A DNA stretch of 64,000 nt from UBA5078 sp051252515 (GCA_051252515.1 JBPOFS010000002.1:62001-126000); one strand, 5' to 3'. Positions 45,230 to 54,875 are shown, counted from the stretch's first letter. The notes: generated by a model from the sequence alone, not told the origin. A program made the numbers and translations.

Positions 45230-46090
45230 TTAGACGTCTCGGCGAATAACAGTGATGCACGCATCGATAGTCAGCGATAGCTGAGTGAGTTGAGCGGCCT
45301 TTTCACGACCTTCGGCACTAGCGCGATATAAATGCGGGGTCATGACTAGTAGGTCGGTGATTTTTTCTTGAGTATCAAGATTCAACTTACACTTTACAGA
45401 CTGCACGGCTCTCTCACCAAACCCTGGTATCACAGGAGGCTCAGATTCAACCGGGGTTTTTATTTCCGGATAGATGATCTCTCTTAGTTCACGTAAGTGA
45501 TCAACTCCCGACTCCACCATTACAAGACTCCCCCCTGGCTTTAATACACGCGCAAACTCGCCATAGACAGGAAACCCAAACATACACAATATAATATCAA
45601 CGCTTTGCGATGCCATGGGCAAATTAGCATTACTGCCTACCACCCAAGAACACTGTGCATCTTGTTTTGCCGCAGATTGCACGGCCCATTTCGAGATATC
45701 CAAACCGATAAGAGACATCGCGCAGTGTTGGCTTAAATTTTTACTGAGCTCGCGTAAATAGTACCCTTCTCCGCAACCAGCATCGAGGCAATGCAACACG
45801 CTCTCTGAACCAAAGTTTTGCATGACTGTTTGGCTAACAGCTTTGGCAATAGGTTCATAATTGCCAGCGTTTAGAAACCGTCTTCTTGCGAGGATCATCT
45901 CCTTACTATCACCCGGATCACGAGAACGTTTATTTTGCACGGGCAGTAAATTCACATAGCCCTCACGCGCCACATCAAAACAATGCCCATTAGCACAACG
46001 CCATGTTGAATCTTCTTTTTGTAACAGCTCTCCATCTAGAGGGCATACGAGTGCTTCGAAAGGAGTTACGGGGTATGACTTACAGCTCAT
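45230..46090 (-). CDS. rlmA: 23S rRNA (guanine-N1)-methyltransferase RlmA-like
   Basis: Class I methyltransferase, with an N-terminal zinc-ribbon-like region and GYVNLLPVQ, the RlmA hallmark. LDAGCGEGYYLREL is the SAM loop. In the ribbon, C-P-L-D replaces the usual C-x-x-C, while C-x-x-x-H (CANGH) is kept. ATG 46090 is chosen, overlapping the M32 peptidase stop by 11 bp; ATG 46117 is also possible. The product is 286 aa. Confidence 0.85.
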   Translation of the reverse strand: MSCKSYPVTPFEALVCPLDGELLQKEDSTWRCANGHCFDVAREGYVNLLPVQNKRSRDPGDSKEMILARRRFLNAGNYEPIAKAVSQTVMQNFGSESVLHCLDAGCGEGYYLRELSKNLSQHCAMSLIGLDISKWAVQSAAKQDAQCSWVVGSNANLPMASQSVDIILCMFGFPVYGEFARVLKPGGSLVMVESGVDHLRELREIIYPEIKTPVESEPPVIPGFGERAVQSVKCKLNLDTQEKITDLLVMTPHLYRASAEGREKAAQLTQLSLTIDACITVIRRDV

Positions 46091-47585
46091 AGATTGCGCC
46101 ATATTTTTCGCGGACATATTGCAGAAATGGCTCTGGAGAGAGCGACTGTCCTGTCGCTTTCATGCACAGTTCTGCTGCATCGTATTTATTGCCATGTTGA
46201 TGGATATTGCTTCTGAGCCAGGCAAGCAGTCGCGTGTTCTTACCTTCACCTAGCTCGCTCTCTATCTGTGCATCCTGAGCCTTCGCGCTGGCCATAAATT
46301 GTGCAGAGTACAAATTTCCAAGTGTATAAGTAGGGAAATAGCCAAATGCAGCTTGGGACCAATGTACATCTTGTAGTACACCTTTCTTATCCGAATCTGG
46401 AACAATCCCCAATAGCGATTTCATCTTGTCATTCCAGGCCGCAGGAAGATCATTTACTTTAATCTCATTATTGATCAGTGCTTGCTCCAATTCGAAGCGC
46501 ACAATAATGTGCATATTATAAGTCAGCTCATCAGCTTCCACTCTAATAAGTGAAGGCTGCACTTTGTTAATCGCTCTGTAGAAGTCTTCGACCTTCACTC
46601 CAGAAAGTTGTTCTGGGAAGAAAGTCTGAAGCTTGCCGAAATGGGCTTGCCAATATCCCAAGCTACGTCCTACTTGGTTCTCAAATAATCGTGATTGGCT
46701 TTCGTGAATACCCAACGAAGCACCCTGGCCCAACGGGCTCCTGTCTAGCTCTTGCGCAATGCCTTGTTCATACATGGCATGTCCTGCTTCGTGCATCGTT
46801 CCGAACAGAGACGACATCGCGTACTCAGGCGAGTAACGCGTAGTGATGCGCACATCATCGCGGCCGAAGCTTGTACTGAATGGATGATGCACTTCGCCTA
46901 GATGGCCGCGTTTAAAGTCATAACCTATTGATTCTGCTCCATAGCGACACATTGCCTCTTGGGTAGCGACAGGAAATGTTTGTTGGAGAATTTTGTCATC
47001 GATTTTATCGCTACGCTGCGCGATTGCCTGTAGCAAAGGCACCGTTTCCTTTTTAACTTCAGCAAACACCTTACGTAACTGCGCGCTGGTCATTCCTCGC
47101 TCATATTGGCTTAACAAACCATCATAGGGCTCTGACTCATAACCTCTAATCTCTGCAGTCTCTTGCGCGATTGCAACGGCGGCGGCTAGATGGCTGGCGA
47201 ACCCCGCAAAATTATTCTCTTCGCGCATCTGCGCCCACGCCGCACCACCAGTGCCTGTCACATCGCTACGACGACGGACAAACTCTGCAGTGAATAGCAT
47301 TTGCTCTTTGTATTCACGCTCTACCACTCGAAGCATGCTCGCTGCAGTACTGTCATAGGCCTCGCCCGCTTGCTCCTCTTGAGCGGCGGCGATGAGATCA
47401 CCCATCTCGGTACTTGCGAACATACTATGTGCGATCTCGTTCAAGCTTGTGACTTGCGCAACGCGACGGCTAGCGCCTAACGCTGGCATATTAGTCTCGC
47501 TATCCCAATGCAGTACCGCAATGGCTTTCTCAACATCGTTGATCTTGTGTAACTTGTTCAGTAAGGCTGTGTATTTTGACTTCAT
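46080..47585 (-). CDS. M32 family metallocarboxypeptidase (carboxypeptidase Taq)
   Basis: A 501-aa zinc carboxypeptidase of the M32 family. HEAGH in MHEAGHAMYEQG is the HExxH site, and HPF (about residue 239) and IRVEADELTYNMHI are other family motifs. It is cytoplasmic, without a signal peptide. rlmA overlaps its end. Confidence 0.93.
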   Translation of the reverse strand: MKSKYTALLNKLHKINDVEKAIAVLHWDSETNMPALGASRRVAQVTSLNEIAHSMFASTEMGDLIAAAQEEQAGEAYDSTAASMLRVVEREYKEQMLFTAEFVRRRSDVTGTGGAAWAQMREENNFAGFASHLAAAVAIAQETAEIRGYESEPYDGLLSQYERGMTSAQLRKVFAEVKKETVPLLQAIAQRSDKIDDKILQQTFPVATQEAMCRYGAESIGYDFKRGHLGEVHHPFSTSFGRDDVRITTRYSPEYAMSSLFGTMHEAGHAMYEQGIAQELDRSPLGQGASLGIHESQSRLFENQVGRSLGYWQAHFGKLQTFFPEQLSGVKVEDFYRAINKVQPSLIRVEADELTYNMHIIVRFELEQALINNEIKVNDLPAAWNDKMKSLLGIVPDSDKKGVLQDVHWSQAAFGYFPTYTLGNLYSAQFMASAKAQDAQIESELGEGKNTRLLAWLRSNIHQHGNKYDAAELCMKATGQSLSPEPFLQYVREKYGAIYEL

Positions 47586-47605
47586 TGGGGCTCCTTTGGC
47601 ATAGC

Positions 47606-48238
47606 CTATTGTCGAACATCTACAAGCGCTGTGTAGATTCCAAGTGCAACAAGAATGCCACCGGAACCATACGAAAGACGATTGGGCGAATCTGAGTGCC
47701 CCTCAAAATAAGCGCTTAACCTTGCGGCAAAGAACACAACCGTTAAGTCGGCGATCGAATTGAATAGGATACAGACCATGCCAAGCGCTAGAAACTGCGG
47801 CGCGGCAGCCGTTGACGGATCGACAAATTGCGGGATAAAGGCCAGAAAAAACAGCCCCGTTTTAATATTGAGCACCTCAATCAATGCTCCTTCATAAAAA
47901 ATATTGCCTTTGGATTTAGGCTTAGGGGAATACTCTAACGTGCCTTTCTCTCCGAATATTGTACGTAGGCCTAGGTATATTAAATAAAAGGCACCAATAA
48001 ACTTCACTGCAGAGAACACAGCCACGGAGCTCGTTAGCAATGCGGAAAGCCCCACTGCCGCGATGAACACATGGACCATACCGCCGGCAGCTGTTCCGGC
48101 CGTTGAGGCGATGCCAGCTTCTCTGCCACCACTAACGGTTCGCGCCATCACATAAAGAAGGCTAGGCCCCGGCAAAAAGGCCAACACAATAGCGGCGATT
48201 AAAAACGGGATTAGGTATTCGAGCGATTCAAGATGCAT
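47606..48238 (-). CDS. LysE/RhtB family exporter (first copy)
   Basis: A 210-aa inner-membrane protein with about six helices and the LysE/RhtB opening FLPGPSLLYV. These export amino acids or homoserine lactone-like compounds. ATG 48238 is used since AAGGA lies 6 bp upstream; ATG 48244 directly abuts that site. The substrate is not predictable. A second LysE-type gene lies 34 bp upstream in the same direction. Confidence 0.88.
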   Translation of the reverse strand: MHLESLEYLIPFLIAAIVLAFLPGPSLLYVMARTVSGGREAGIASTAGTAAGGMVHVFIAAVGLSALLTSSVAVFSAVKFIGAFYLIYLGLRTIFGEKGTLEYSPKPKSKGNIFYEGALIEVLNIKTGLFFLAFIPQFVDPSTAAAPQFLALGMVCILFNSIADLTVVFFAARLSAYFEGHSDSPNRLSYGSGGILVALGIYTALVDVRQ

Positions 48239-48272
48239 TGCCATTCCTTTTGGTATTCGTTGTGATTAACAC

Positions 48273-48902
48273 TTAAACGTTACTGCTAATTAGGCCAATA
48301 GCGAGTGCTGTTAACACTAGGCCTGCAACTCGGTTGATGTACAGTTGAGCGTTGCTCTTTGTTCTAAGAAAATTGCCGAGCATTCCTGACATCAAAGCGA
48401 AAAGGCTAAAGATAGCGAATGTTACCAAGATGAACACCCCTCCCAAGAAAATCATCTGCGCAGTCAAGGGACCGTAATCTGTTGAGGCAAACTGTGGCAA
48501 GAACGCCAGAAAGAAAATGCTTACTTTTGGATTGCTAATATTCATGATGATGCCGCGGCGATACATCGCGGCACTGCTGACCTGTATTGCCGCTTCGTTG
48601 CTTCCACTGATAGTTTTTGCCGTAAAGGCTAACCACGCTAGGTAGAGCAAGTAGGCTGCGCCCGCCAACTTTATGGCCGTTAAGGCGCCACTAGCATTTT
48701 GAATGACAACCGCCAAACCAAGCGCCACCACGAGAGTATGCACCAGTAGCCCAGTACACAGCCCTAAGGTGACAAAGAGACCAGATTTTTTACCGTAGAG
48801 TGCAGATTGAGATAGCACAAAAAGATTGTCGGGCCCGGGCATAAAGCACAACACAGCTGATGCGAATATAAAGGCTGTAAGCGCCTCAATCGGAAGTAAC
48901 AT
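48273..48902 (-). CDS. LysE/RhtB family exporter (second copy)
   Basis: A 209-aa protein with FMPGPDNLFVL and KVSIFFLAFLPQF, and about six helices. It shares the fold of the neighbouring exporter but is clearly divergent, so it is not a recent duplicate. It starts 11 bp after the truncated haemoglobin gene, so the two may be co-transcribed. Confidence 0.88.
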   Translation of the reverse strand: MLLPIEALTAFIFASAVLCFMPGPDNLFVLSQSALYGKKSGLFVTLGLCTGLLVHTLVVALGLAVVIQNASGALTAIKLAGAAYLLYLAWLAFTAKTISGSNEAAIQVSSAAMYRRGIIMNISNPKVSIFFLAFLPQFASTDYGPLTAQMIFLGGVFILVTFAIFSLFALMSGMLGNFLRTKSNAQLYINRVAGLVLTALAIGLISSNV

Positions 48903-48913
48903 GATCTTTCCCT

Positions 48914-49324
48914 TTATGTCTGCTCATTCACTTGCTCTATTCGTCGTGCCGGCACCCAGAACTGTGCCACGAGATACTCTTTAAATTCTTCAGCATACGG
49001 CTGCTCCTTGATGGCCGTCTCCATACACAACATCCATGCATCTCGCCCCTTCCCTTCTATAGGGAAGCTCTTATGGAAACTGGGAATATTAATGCCACCG
49101 AAATTTTCAGCATATAGCTTTGGTCCGCCTAACCAACCGCTTAAGAAATAGAGAAGTTTCTTTTTTGAGACACTCAAGTCCGCAGGGTACATGGCGCGAA
49201 CAATAGCAACTTCAGGTAGATTCTGCATATTGCAGTAAAACGTCTCGACTAAGTTTGTCAGCCCTTCTAGTTCGCCGGCGGCTTTATAGGAGTTGTCGCC
49301 TATTCCATAGCCATGCTCACTCAT
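48914..49324 (-). CDS. Group II truncated haemoglobin-like protein
   Basis: A 136-aa globin. The B helix LVETFYCNM, His in SFHKSFPI near the proximal position, and RDAWMLCMETA carrying the conserved G-helix Trp match group II trHbs. These bind oxygen or NO. Its ATG overlaps the SDR stop by one base (TAATG), indicating translational coupling. Confidence 0.78.
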   Translation of the reverse strand: MSEHGYGIGDNSYKAAGELEGLTNLVETFYCNMQNLPEVAIVRAMYPADLSVSKKKLLYFLSGWLGGPKLYAENFGGINIPSFHKSFPIEGKGRDAWMLCMETAIKEQPYAEEFKEYLVAQFWVPARRIEQVNEQT

Positions 49325-50085
49325 TATTCCATCTCCCGATTAACCGTTAGTGCACTCCATGCCTGACACGTCGGCATGACTTCTAATGTATTCACATTGA
49401 CATGGGCGGGCATTGCATTGACCCAATGAATGATCTCAGCGATATCGTGCGCCGTTAGCGGTTTGGTGCCCGCGTATACCTTATCGGCTTTGTCCGCGTC
49501 ACCATTGAATCGAACATTAGAGAAGTTCGTTTCGGCCATGCCTGGCTCAATATTAGTGACACGCACATGTTTGCCGAGTAAATCCGCGCGTAGCGCGCGC
49601 GAAAAATTTTGTACAAAAGCTTTAGTGGCGCCATAGGTATTGCCCCCAGGATAAGGCCAGTTACCTGCTGTAGAGCCAATATTAATAATATGCCCGGTAT
49701 CACGCTCAACCATAGAAGGAAGTACGGCTCGGGTGACTCGCAGCAAACCTTTTATATTAGTATCGATCATCGTGTCCCAGTCTTCGAAGTCAACCAGGTG
49801 CGCGGGTGCCACACCCAAGGCCAATCCAGCGCTATTGACTAGCACATCGATTTCTTTGAAGGCTTCGGGGAGTTGCGCAAAGAAATTTTGCACACTGTCC
49901 GCTTGAGTCACATCTAGCGCAGCCGCGTAGACCTTACACTTATCTTTGAGCTGATCCGCAAGTAGTTCAAGTTTGTCGATGCTTCTTGCCGCAAGCACTA
50001 AGGTGCACCCTTGCTCCGCAAATTTTTGCGCAGCTGCTTCTCCAAATCCTGAAGAAGCTCCCGTGATCATGACTACTTTTGGCAT
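49324..50085 (-). CDS. Short-chain dehydrogenase (YdfG-type)
   Basis: A 253-aa NADP-dependent SDR with TGASSGFGEA (cofactor loop), NSAG and the catalytic YGATK. Resembles YdfG, a 3-hydroxy acid or serine dehydrogenase. ATG 50085 has GGAGC upstream; the in-frame extension to 50106 is not family-like. It is coupled to the globin gene. Confidence 0.88.
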   Translation of the reverse strand: MPKVVMITGASSGFGEAAAQKFAEQGCTLVLAARSIDKLELLADQLKDKCKVYAAALDVTQADSVQNFFAQLPEAFKEIDVLVNSAGLALGVAPAHLVDFEDWDTMIDTNIKGLLRVTRAVLPSMVERDTGHIINIGSTAGNWPYPGGNTYGATKAFVQNFSRALRADLLGKHVRVTNIEPGMAETNFSNVRFNGDADKADKVYAGTKPLTAHDIAEIIHWVNAMPAHVNVNTLEVMPTCQAWSALTVNREME

Positions 50086-50124
50086 CGTATTGCTCCTACT
50101 TTTCAATATACGTTTATCACTCGT

Positions 50125-50772
50125 TTACAGGTGCTGAATAACATCAAGCACTGTTCGTCCTATTTGCATGTGGTCGATATGAAACACTCTAATCCCTAAC
50201 GCTTGTGCTGGCTCAATGTCGGCCTCTAAATTATCACCAATCATTAAGGCGTTCTCTGGCGCCACATTCAATTGCGCTAATGTATGCAAGAATATTTTGG
50301 GATCTGGTTTTCTTGCACCACAATCATCGGGCGTCACGATAATATCAAAGTGCTTATCCAATCCTAATTGCGCGAGCTTTTTATGCGCTTGAGGCCGGTG
50401 ACCATTCGTAATGATCGCTCTGGGCAGGTGAGCGCTAGCATCTAGGAACGCCTGTGTATAAGAAAAATTGACCCAGTTTTGTTCATAGCAATGCAGATAA
50501 TCAGCAATCAGTCGATCTGCTTCCTCATCAGAGATATCTAATGCAAAAGTGTTTTTGAGTCGAAGTCGGCGTTGTTCATCAAACCCTACTTCGCCCAAGT
50601 CTAGCTGGCGCCATAATGCTCGACCTATACTGTCCCAGCGCTGACTCAACTGCTCGTCGTCAAGCTCTATCGATAACTGGTGCTGTGCTCGAAAAGCTAA
50701 GACGGCCCTAGCCATCGCACCACGATCATCAATAAGCGTGTCATCAAGATCTAATAGCAGTGCTGATATCAT
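50125..50772 (-). CDS. HAD superfamily hydrolase
   Basis: A 215-aa phosphatase-like HAD. The DLDDTL nucleophile loop, ITNGH motif II, and MIGDNLEADI motif IV are complete, and a helical cap lies at about residues 15-80 (C1 type, COG1011/YjjG-like). The substrate could be a nucleotide monophosphate, by family, but is not certain. The GNAT gene ends 9 bp upstream. Confidence 0.85.
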   Translation of the reverse strand: MISALLLDLDDTLIDDRGAMARAVLAFRAQHQLSIELDDEQLSQRWDSIGRALWRQLDLGEVGFDEQRRLRLKNTFALDISDEEADRLIADYLHCYEQNWVNFSYTQAFLDASAHLPRAIITNGHRPQAHKKLAQLGLDKHFDIIVTPDDCGARKPDPKIFLHTLAQLNVAPENALMIGDNLEADIEPAQALGIRVFHIDHMQIGRTVLDVIQHL

Positions 50773-50781
50773 TAGCGATCT

Positions 50782-51942
50782 CTACTTAGGTTTTTTTTCA
50801 GAAAATTTAAATGGCAAAAACTCGGTGGCACTGTCTTTGTATTGCTCTACGTGCTGACGCTCTTCGCGAAGGAAGTCAACGATCGCCGCTGAAAACTGCG
50901 GGTTAGCGATCCAATGATTGGAGTAGGTACTGATAGGTTCAAAACCTCTTTGTATTTTGTGCTCACCTTGAGCGCCGGAATCAAAGGATTTCAGTTTGTT
51001 CTCGATGCAATACTCAATACCTTGATAATAACAAGTCTCGAAATGTAAGAACTGATATTCCTCAAGGCTTCCCCAGTACCGGCCATACAAAGTATTTTCA
51101 TCGTGAAAGCTCAATGCCGCTGCAATTGGCACTCCGTCTTTCATCGCGAATACAAGAAGAAGCATTTCCGGCATTGTGCTGCCTAAATGCTTAAAGAACC
51201 CTTTAGTAAGATACGCCTGTTGGCCCCGCACGTGATAGGTATTCTCATAGAACTGATAGAAGGCGTCCCACATCGATTCGCTAATACTCTCCCCAGAACA
51301 GCGCTCAAATATTATTCCAGCGTTATGCACTGCCGCTCGTTCTTTACGAAGATTTTTGCGTTTGCGTGAGTTAAAACTTTCCAAATAGTGATCGAAGGAT
51401 TCGTAGCCCTTATTAAACCAATGAAACTGTGTAGCCATGCGTTGATGGACACCCCGTCGAGCTAAACTCTCGCTCTGCGTCGGCGTAGGAAACAGGATGT
51501 GCCAACTGCTGGCCCCTAAGCTTTGCGCCTCTTGAATAACGCGCTTCGAGATTACTGCCGTGATCGAATCGGCGTCTTCATCACTGGAGATTAATAAGCG
51601 TGGCCCCTGGCTCGGGGTGTAGGGAATCGCCGTTAGGAGTTTGGGGTAGTAGTGATACCCATGCTGCCTGTAGGCATCGGCCCAGGACCAATCAAACACA
51701 TACTCGCCATAAGAATGAGTTTTGATATACAGGGGCATAACGGCGACAACACGGCCATCTTTGCTCACCATTAAGTGATGTGGCTGCCATCCAGTGTCTG
51801 CACAAACGCTCTCACTGGCCTCTAACGCCTCTAAGAACTCGTGCCTTAAGAATGGCCCGCCGTGCCCTGCAAGTGCGTTCCAAGTCTTCGCTGGGATCTT
51901 CGCAATGCGAGAGTGGAAACTAAATTCTATTTTTGCCGTCAA
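50782..51942 (-). CDS. GNAT/FemAB-like acyltransferase (DUF482/COG3146)
   Basis: A 386-aa protein of the peptidogalycan biosynthesis/recognition family (DUF482, COG3146), with GPFLRHEFLEALE near the start, FDWSWADAYRQHG and HFETCYYQGIEYCIE. The fold is double-GNAT; the acyl acceptor is unknown. The start is TTG at 51942, since no ATG lies before the conserved region. It diverges from hexR; the two starts are 96 bp apart. Confidence 0.85.
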   Translation of the reverse strand: MTAKIEFSFHSRIAKIPAKTWNALAGHGGPFLRHEFLEALEASESVCADTGWQPHHLMVSKDGRVVAVMPLYIKTHSYGEYVFDWSWADAYRQHGYHYYPKLLTAIPYTPSQGPRLLISSDEDADSITAVISKRVIQEAQSLGASSWHILFPTPTQSESLARRGVHQRMATQFHWFNKGYESFDHYLESFNSRKRKNLRKERAAVHNAGIIFERCSGESISESMWDAFYQFYENTYHVRGQQAYLTKGFFKHLGSTMPEMLLLVFAMKDGVPIAAALSFHDENTLYGRYWGSLEEYQFLHFETCYYQGIEYCIENKLKSFDSGAQGEHKIQRGFEPISTYSNHWIANPQFSAAIVDFLREERQHVEQYKDSATEFLPFKFSEKKPK

Positions 51943-51976
51943 AGCGTGTCTCGTATCTGCGTAAGTAGTAGCTTCG

Positions 51977-52009
51977 TGGTAGTTAAATGCCTGTATTTCC
52001 TGCTATATT
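51977..52009 (+). promoter_or_regulatory. hexR promoter with a HexR-like site
   Basis: TGCTATATT at 52001-52009 is an extended -10. Fifteen bp at 51977-51991 match the HexR consensus TGTAATTAAATTACA at about ten positions and cover the place of the -35, which suggests self-repression. Confidence 0.4.
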
Positions 52010-52038
52010 GCGACCCTAAACGTGCCAAAGGAAAATGC

Positions 52039-52893
52039 GTGGAATCGCTCAACCCGATTACCAAAATCAAGGAACATCGTGAAAGCTTGCGCAAGTCTGA
52101 GCGCAAGGTCGCGGACTTCATTCTGGACAACAGTGCTGCGTTGATCAATATGCGCATCGTTGACGTTGCGTCTAAGGCGCAGGTTAGCGAGCCTACCGTC
52201 GTGCGTTTTTGTCATGCCATCGGCTATGACGGTTTCCAGTCCTTCAAACTGCAGCTAGCCCAGCATTTAGGCGCCAACGGCAGTTTTTCGCAATTTTCAG
52301 TCGATGACAATGATACGGCATCGGATCTTTGTAATAAGGTGTTCGACTCAACCATCGGCTCTTTGCTTACGGTCCGAGACCAGCTCGATTCTACTATCTT
52401 AGAGACAGCGATCAATAAGTTAAGCCATGCGGGACGCGTTGAGTTTTATGGTTTTGGCGCATCAGGGTCTGTGGCGGCTGACGCTCAACATAAGTTTTTC
52501 CGTCTTCAAGTCTCTACTGCCGCCTACACCGACCCACACATCCAGTTGATGTCGGCTATCTCCTTGTCAGAGAAGGATGTCGTTGTCGCGATATCGCAGT
52601 CTGGACGCACTAAGGCCCTAATTCAGAGTGTTAACCTAGCATTAGAGGCTGGGGCGACGGTCATTGGACTAGCGCCCGCTAATACGCCACTGAGCGAGCT
52701 ATGCAGTATTTCGATTCATGTGAACGTCGAGGAAGACCAGCACGAATTCACTCCAGTCTCCTCGCGGATTGCGCACTTGCTTGTCATCGACGTACTGGCA
52801 ATGGGAGTAGCACGCTATCGCAAGACGATGTTGAAAGATCACTTGAAACGTATGAACAAGAACCTGCGTACGCTTCGGACCTATAAGAGCTAG
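52039..52893 (+). CDS. hexR: RpiR-family transcriptional regulator HexR
   Basis: Regulator of glucose catabolism that senses 2-keto-3-deoxy-6-phosphogluconate in related bacteria. An N-terminal RpiR helix-turn-helix (KSERKVADFIL...AQVSEPTVVRFCHAIG) precedes a SIS sugar-phosphate domain (about 120-260) with FYGFGASG and AISQSGRTKAL. GTG 52039 with AAGGA 6-7 bp upstream gives 284 aa; the frame is open from 51862 but that stretch overlaps the divergent gene. The usual targets zwf, edd and eda are not in the window. Confidence 0.9.
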   Translation: MESLNPITKIKEHRESLRKSERKVADFILDNSAALINMRIVDVASKAQVSEPTVVRFCHAIGYDGFQSFKLQLAQHLGANGSFSQFSVDDNDTASDLCNKVFDSTIGSLLTVRDQLDSTILETAINKLSHAGRVEFYGFGASGSVAADAQHKFFRLQVSTAAYTDPHIQLMSAISLSEKDVVVAISQSGRTKALIQSVNLALEAGATVIGLAPANTPLSELCSISIHVNVEEDQHEFTPVSSRIAHLLVIDVLAMGVARYRKTMLKDHLKRMNKNLRTLRTYKS

Positions 52894-52895
52894 CC

Positions 52896-53909
52896 CTACA
52901 TATTCTTTTTGCGGTGTTCCCATCGACGTCGAGCGAAACGGCGCATATTCGGAATATCGTCAGTCTCATCCATGATCGCCTGACCTAGAATCGTCTCAAT
53001 GATGTCTTCCATGGTTAACAAACCCAACCAAGTCCCATAATCGTCATACACCAAGCACATGTGCTGATGTTCTTTGAGCAGACTCGTTAGCACGTTTTCT
53101 GCGCTTTCGTTGTCGGTAATCACTTTCACGGGCTTCATCAGCTCACTCACTGACTGCTCTGGTGCCGCTTCCACTAAATCGGAACGGAACACTACGCCGT
53201 GAGGATGGCCTTCTTCATCAAGAACTGGGTAACGAGAAAAGTGATCCTTACGCGACTGGGCGATCATTTCGGTCACTGTAGTCGTGGTCGACACATACTC
53301 ACAGACTGTTCGTGGCGTCATGATGTCTCGCGCCTTGATGTCGTGAAGATCAAGAATATTGGCGATGACGCGCTGTTCATCCTCGTCCAACTCATCAAGC
53401 TCTCGACCTAGGCTCGTCATCGCCTTGATCTCAGAGCGCAGGTCAAGCGCCTGGTGGCTGTCACCCATCCATGAGGTGATGTGATCAGACATCCATATAA
53501 ACGGACGCAATAGGATAATTAGGAAGCTCAAAATCGACGGCAAAAACGGTGCAAAGCTACGCCAGTATCGCGCCCCTAAGGTTTTGGGGATGATTTCAGA
53601 GAATATGAGAATAACCATAGTCATAATCGCCGAGGCGATACCAAGATAACCGTCTCCAAAAAGCACAGTGACCTGAGCGCCCACACCTGCGGCACCGCCC
53701 GTGTGGGCAATGGTGTTGAGCGTTAGGATGGCAGCCAATGGCTGGTCTATTTTGTCTTTGAGTTGTCTAAAGACAGGATAGCTAGGAGCTCCGTCATTCT
53801 TCAATTGCGCGACGTAACTTGGCGTTACGCTCAGAAGTGCAGCCTCTAATAGGGAGCATGCAAAAGAAACAAAAACAGAAATTAAAACAAATGCGATGAG
53901 CAAACTCAT
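52896..53909 (-). CDS. CNNM/CorC-type membrane protein (DUF21-CBS)
   Basis: A 337-aa membrane protein with a DUF21/CNNM domain (helices at about 1-22, 60-80, 88-110, 115-140) and a CBS pair (about 195-315, from MTPRTVCEYVS to LGLLTMEDIIETILG). It lacks the C-terminal CorC_HlyC domain. These act in Mg2+/Co2+ transport or its regulation. It is convergent with hexR; the stops are 2 bp apart. Confidence 0.88.
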   Translation of the reverse strand: MSLLIAFVLISVFVSFACSLLEAALLSVTPSYVAQLKNDGAPSYPVFRQLKDKIDQPLAAILTLNTIAHTGGAAGVGAQVTVLFGDGYLGIASAIMTMVILIFSEIIPKTLGARYWRSFAPFLPSILSFLIILLRPFIWMSDHITSWMGDSHQALDLRSEIKAMTSLGRELDELDEDEQRVIANILDLHDIKARDIMTPRTVCEYVSTTTTVTEMIAQSRKDHFSRYPVLDEEGHPHGVVFRSDLVEAAPEQSVSELMKPVKVITDNESAENVLTSLLKEHQHMCLVYDDYGTWLGLLTMEDIIETILGQAIMDETDDIPNMRRFARRRWEHRKKNM

Positions 53910-54009
53910 ACAGGGGGGCGAAGAGCTCCAGAAATCAGGGAGACCAATACTACACCATCGCCCGAGACCCCCTCAACTGCTTTGACTGGCGCTGGCATCA
54001 AGGAGATTC

Positions 54010-54852
54010 TTAGTCAATGAACTCGAGAACTTGCTCTAACACCGATTCCGTTCTTAGAATGCGAAAGTGACCGGTCCCTTCCACCTCAACTAGGCGTGAC
54101 TGAGGCCAGTGATGATGTACGTTACGAGACTGTTCTATCGGCAGCACACGGTCGTTTATATCGTGCAATATCAATGCCTTATCAACATTAATGTGTTGAA
54201 CAAAATCGCTTACATTAAATGCTGAAACATCAATATTTTGCTTGGCTAAACGCCTAATAAGCCTCTGCTGTACCTTTTGGGACACTCCCACGCGATCTGC
54301 CACATCGCGGATTCGCTCCGAAAAACGATCTGGAGTCGTAATCAACACTAAACGCTCTAATGTAATCTCTTGATGGTGAAAAAGTGCGTAGGTCACGGCA
54401 ACCCCGCCAAAAGAATGGGCAATGCACCGCTTTACGTTTAAGGTCTGTAGAAGCTGCCCTACAAGCTCTGCGAATTCGAGCGGACTGGTTTCACCCTTAC
54501 TGCTATAGCCATGAGCCGGCGCATCGAATGCATGCACTCTATACCCCTTCGCCAAAAGCTTCTCGACCAGGTCACTGAAGTTGCCAGCCTGACCTTCCCA
54601 ACCGTGAACCAATAATACGGCTTCGCCAGGATTGGCCCATTCATAGGTGCGAATACTAAACTGTTTGAAGGGAATATCTTTTTGAACGGATTTTTCTAGA
54701 ACATGCAGCTCGTTATCCCGCAGCTTCAAAAACTGCGGGTTGGCGAGCTTGTCGTAAGCGATATTAGTAAATGTTTCAGGGAAAATATCTGAAAGCAGAC
54801 TAATCAGTTTTTTCTTTTGTAGAAGGACTTTATGGTTCTTAAATAAACTCAT
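54010..54852 (-). CDS. Alpha/beta hydrolase
   Basis: A 280-aa alpha/beta hydrolase with LVHGWEGQAGNF (oxyanion region), nucleophile elbow HSFGG, an Asp in LHDINDRVLP and a His in GTGHFRIL, so the triad is complete. The substrate is unknown. A 14-bp palindrome (54876-54889) lies 24 bp before its ATG. Confidence 0.85.
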   Translation of the reverse strand: MSLFKNHKVLLQKKKLISLLSDIFPETFTNIAYDKLANPQFLKLRDNELHVLEKSVQKDIPFKQFSIRTYEWANPGEAVLLVHGWEGQAGNFSDLVEKLLAKGYRVHAFDAPAHGYSSKGETSPLEFAELVGQLLQTLNVKRCIAHSFGGVAVTYALFHHQEITLERLVLITTPDRFSERIRDVADRVGVSQKVQQRLIRRLAKQNIDVSAFNVSDFVQHINVDKALILHDINDRVLPIEQSRNVHHHWPQSRLVEVEGTGHFRILRTESVLEQVLEFID

Positions 54853-54875
54853 CTAGAGTGCTGCATTTTTTAGTT

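Noticed and set aside
47606..48902. LysE tandem as a recent duplication
   Set aside because: The two proteins share only family-level motifs; they are old paralogues or independent recruits.
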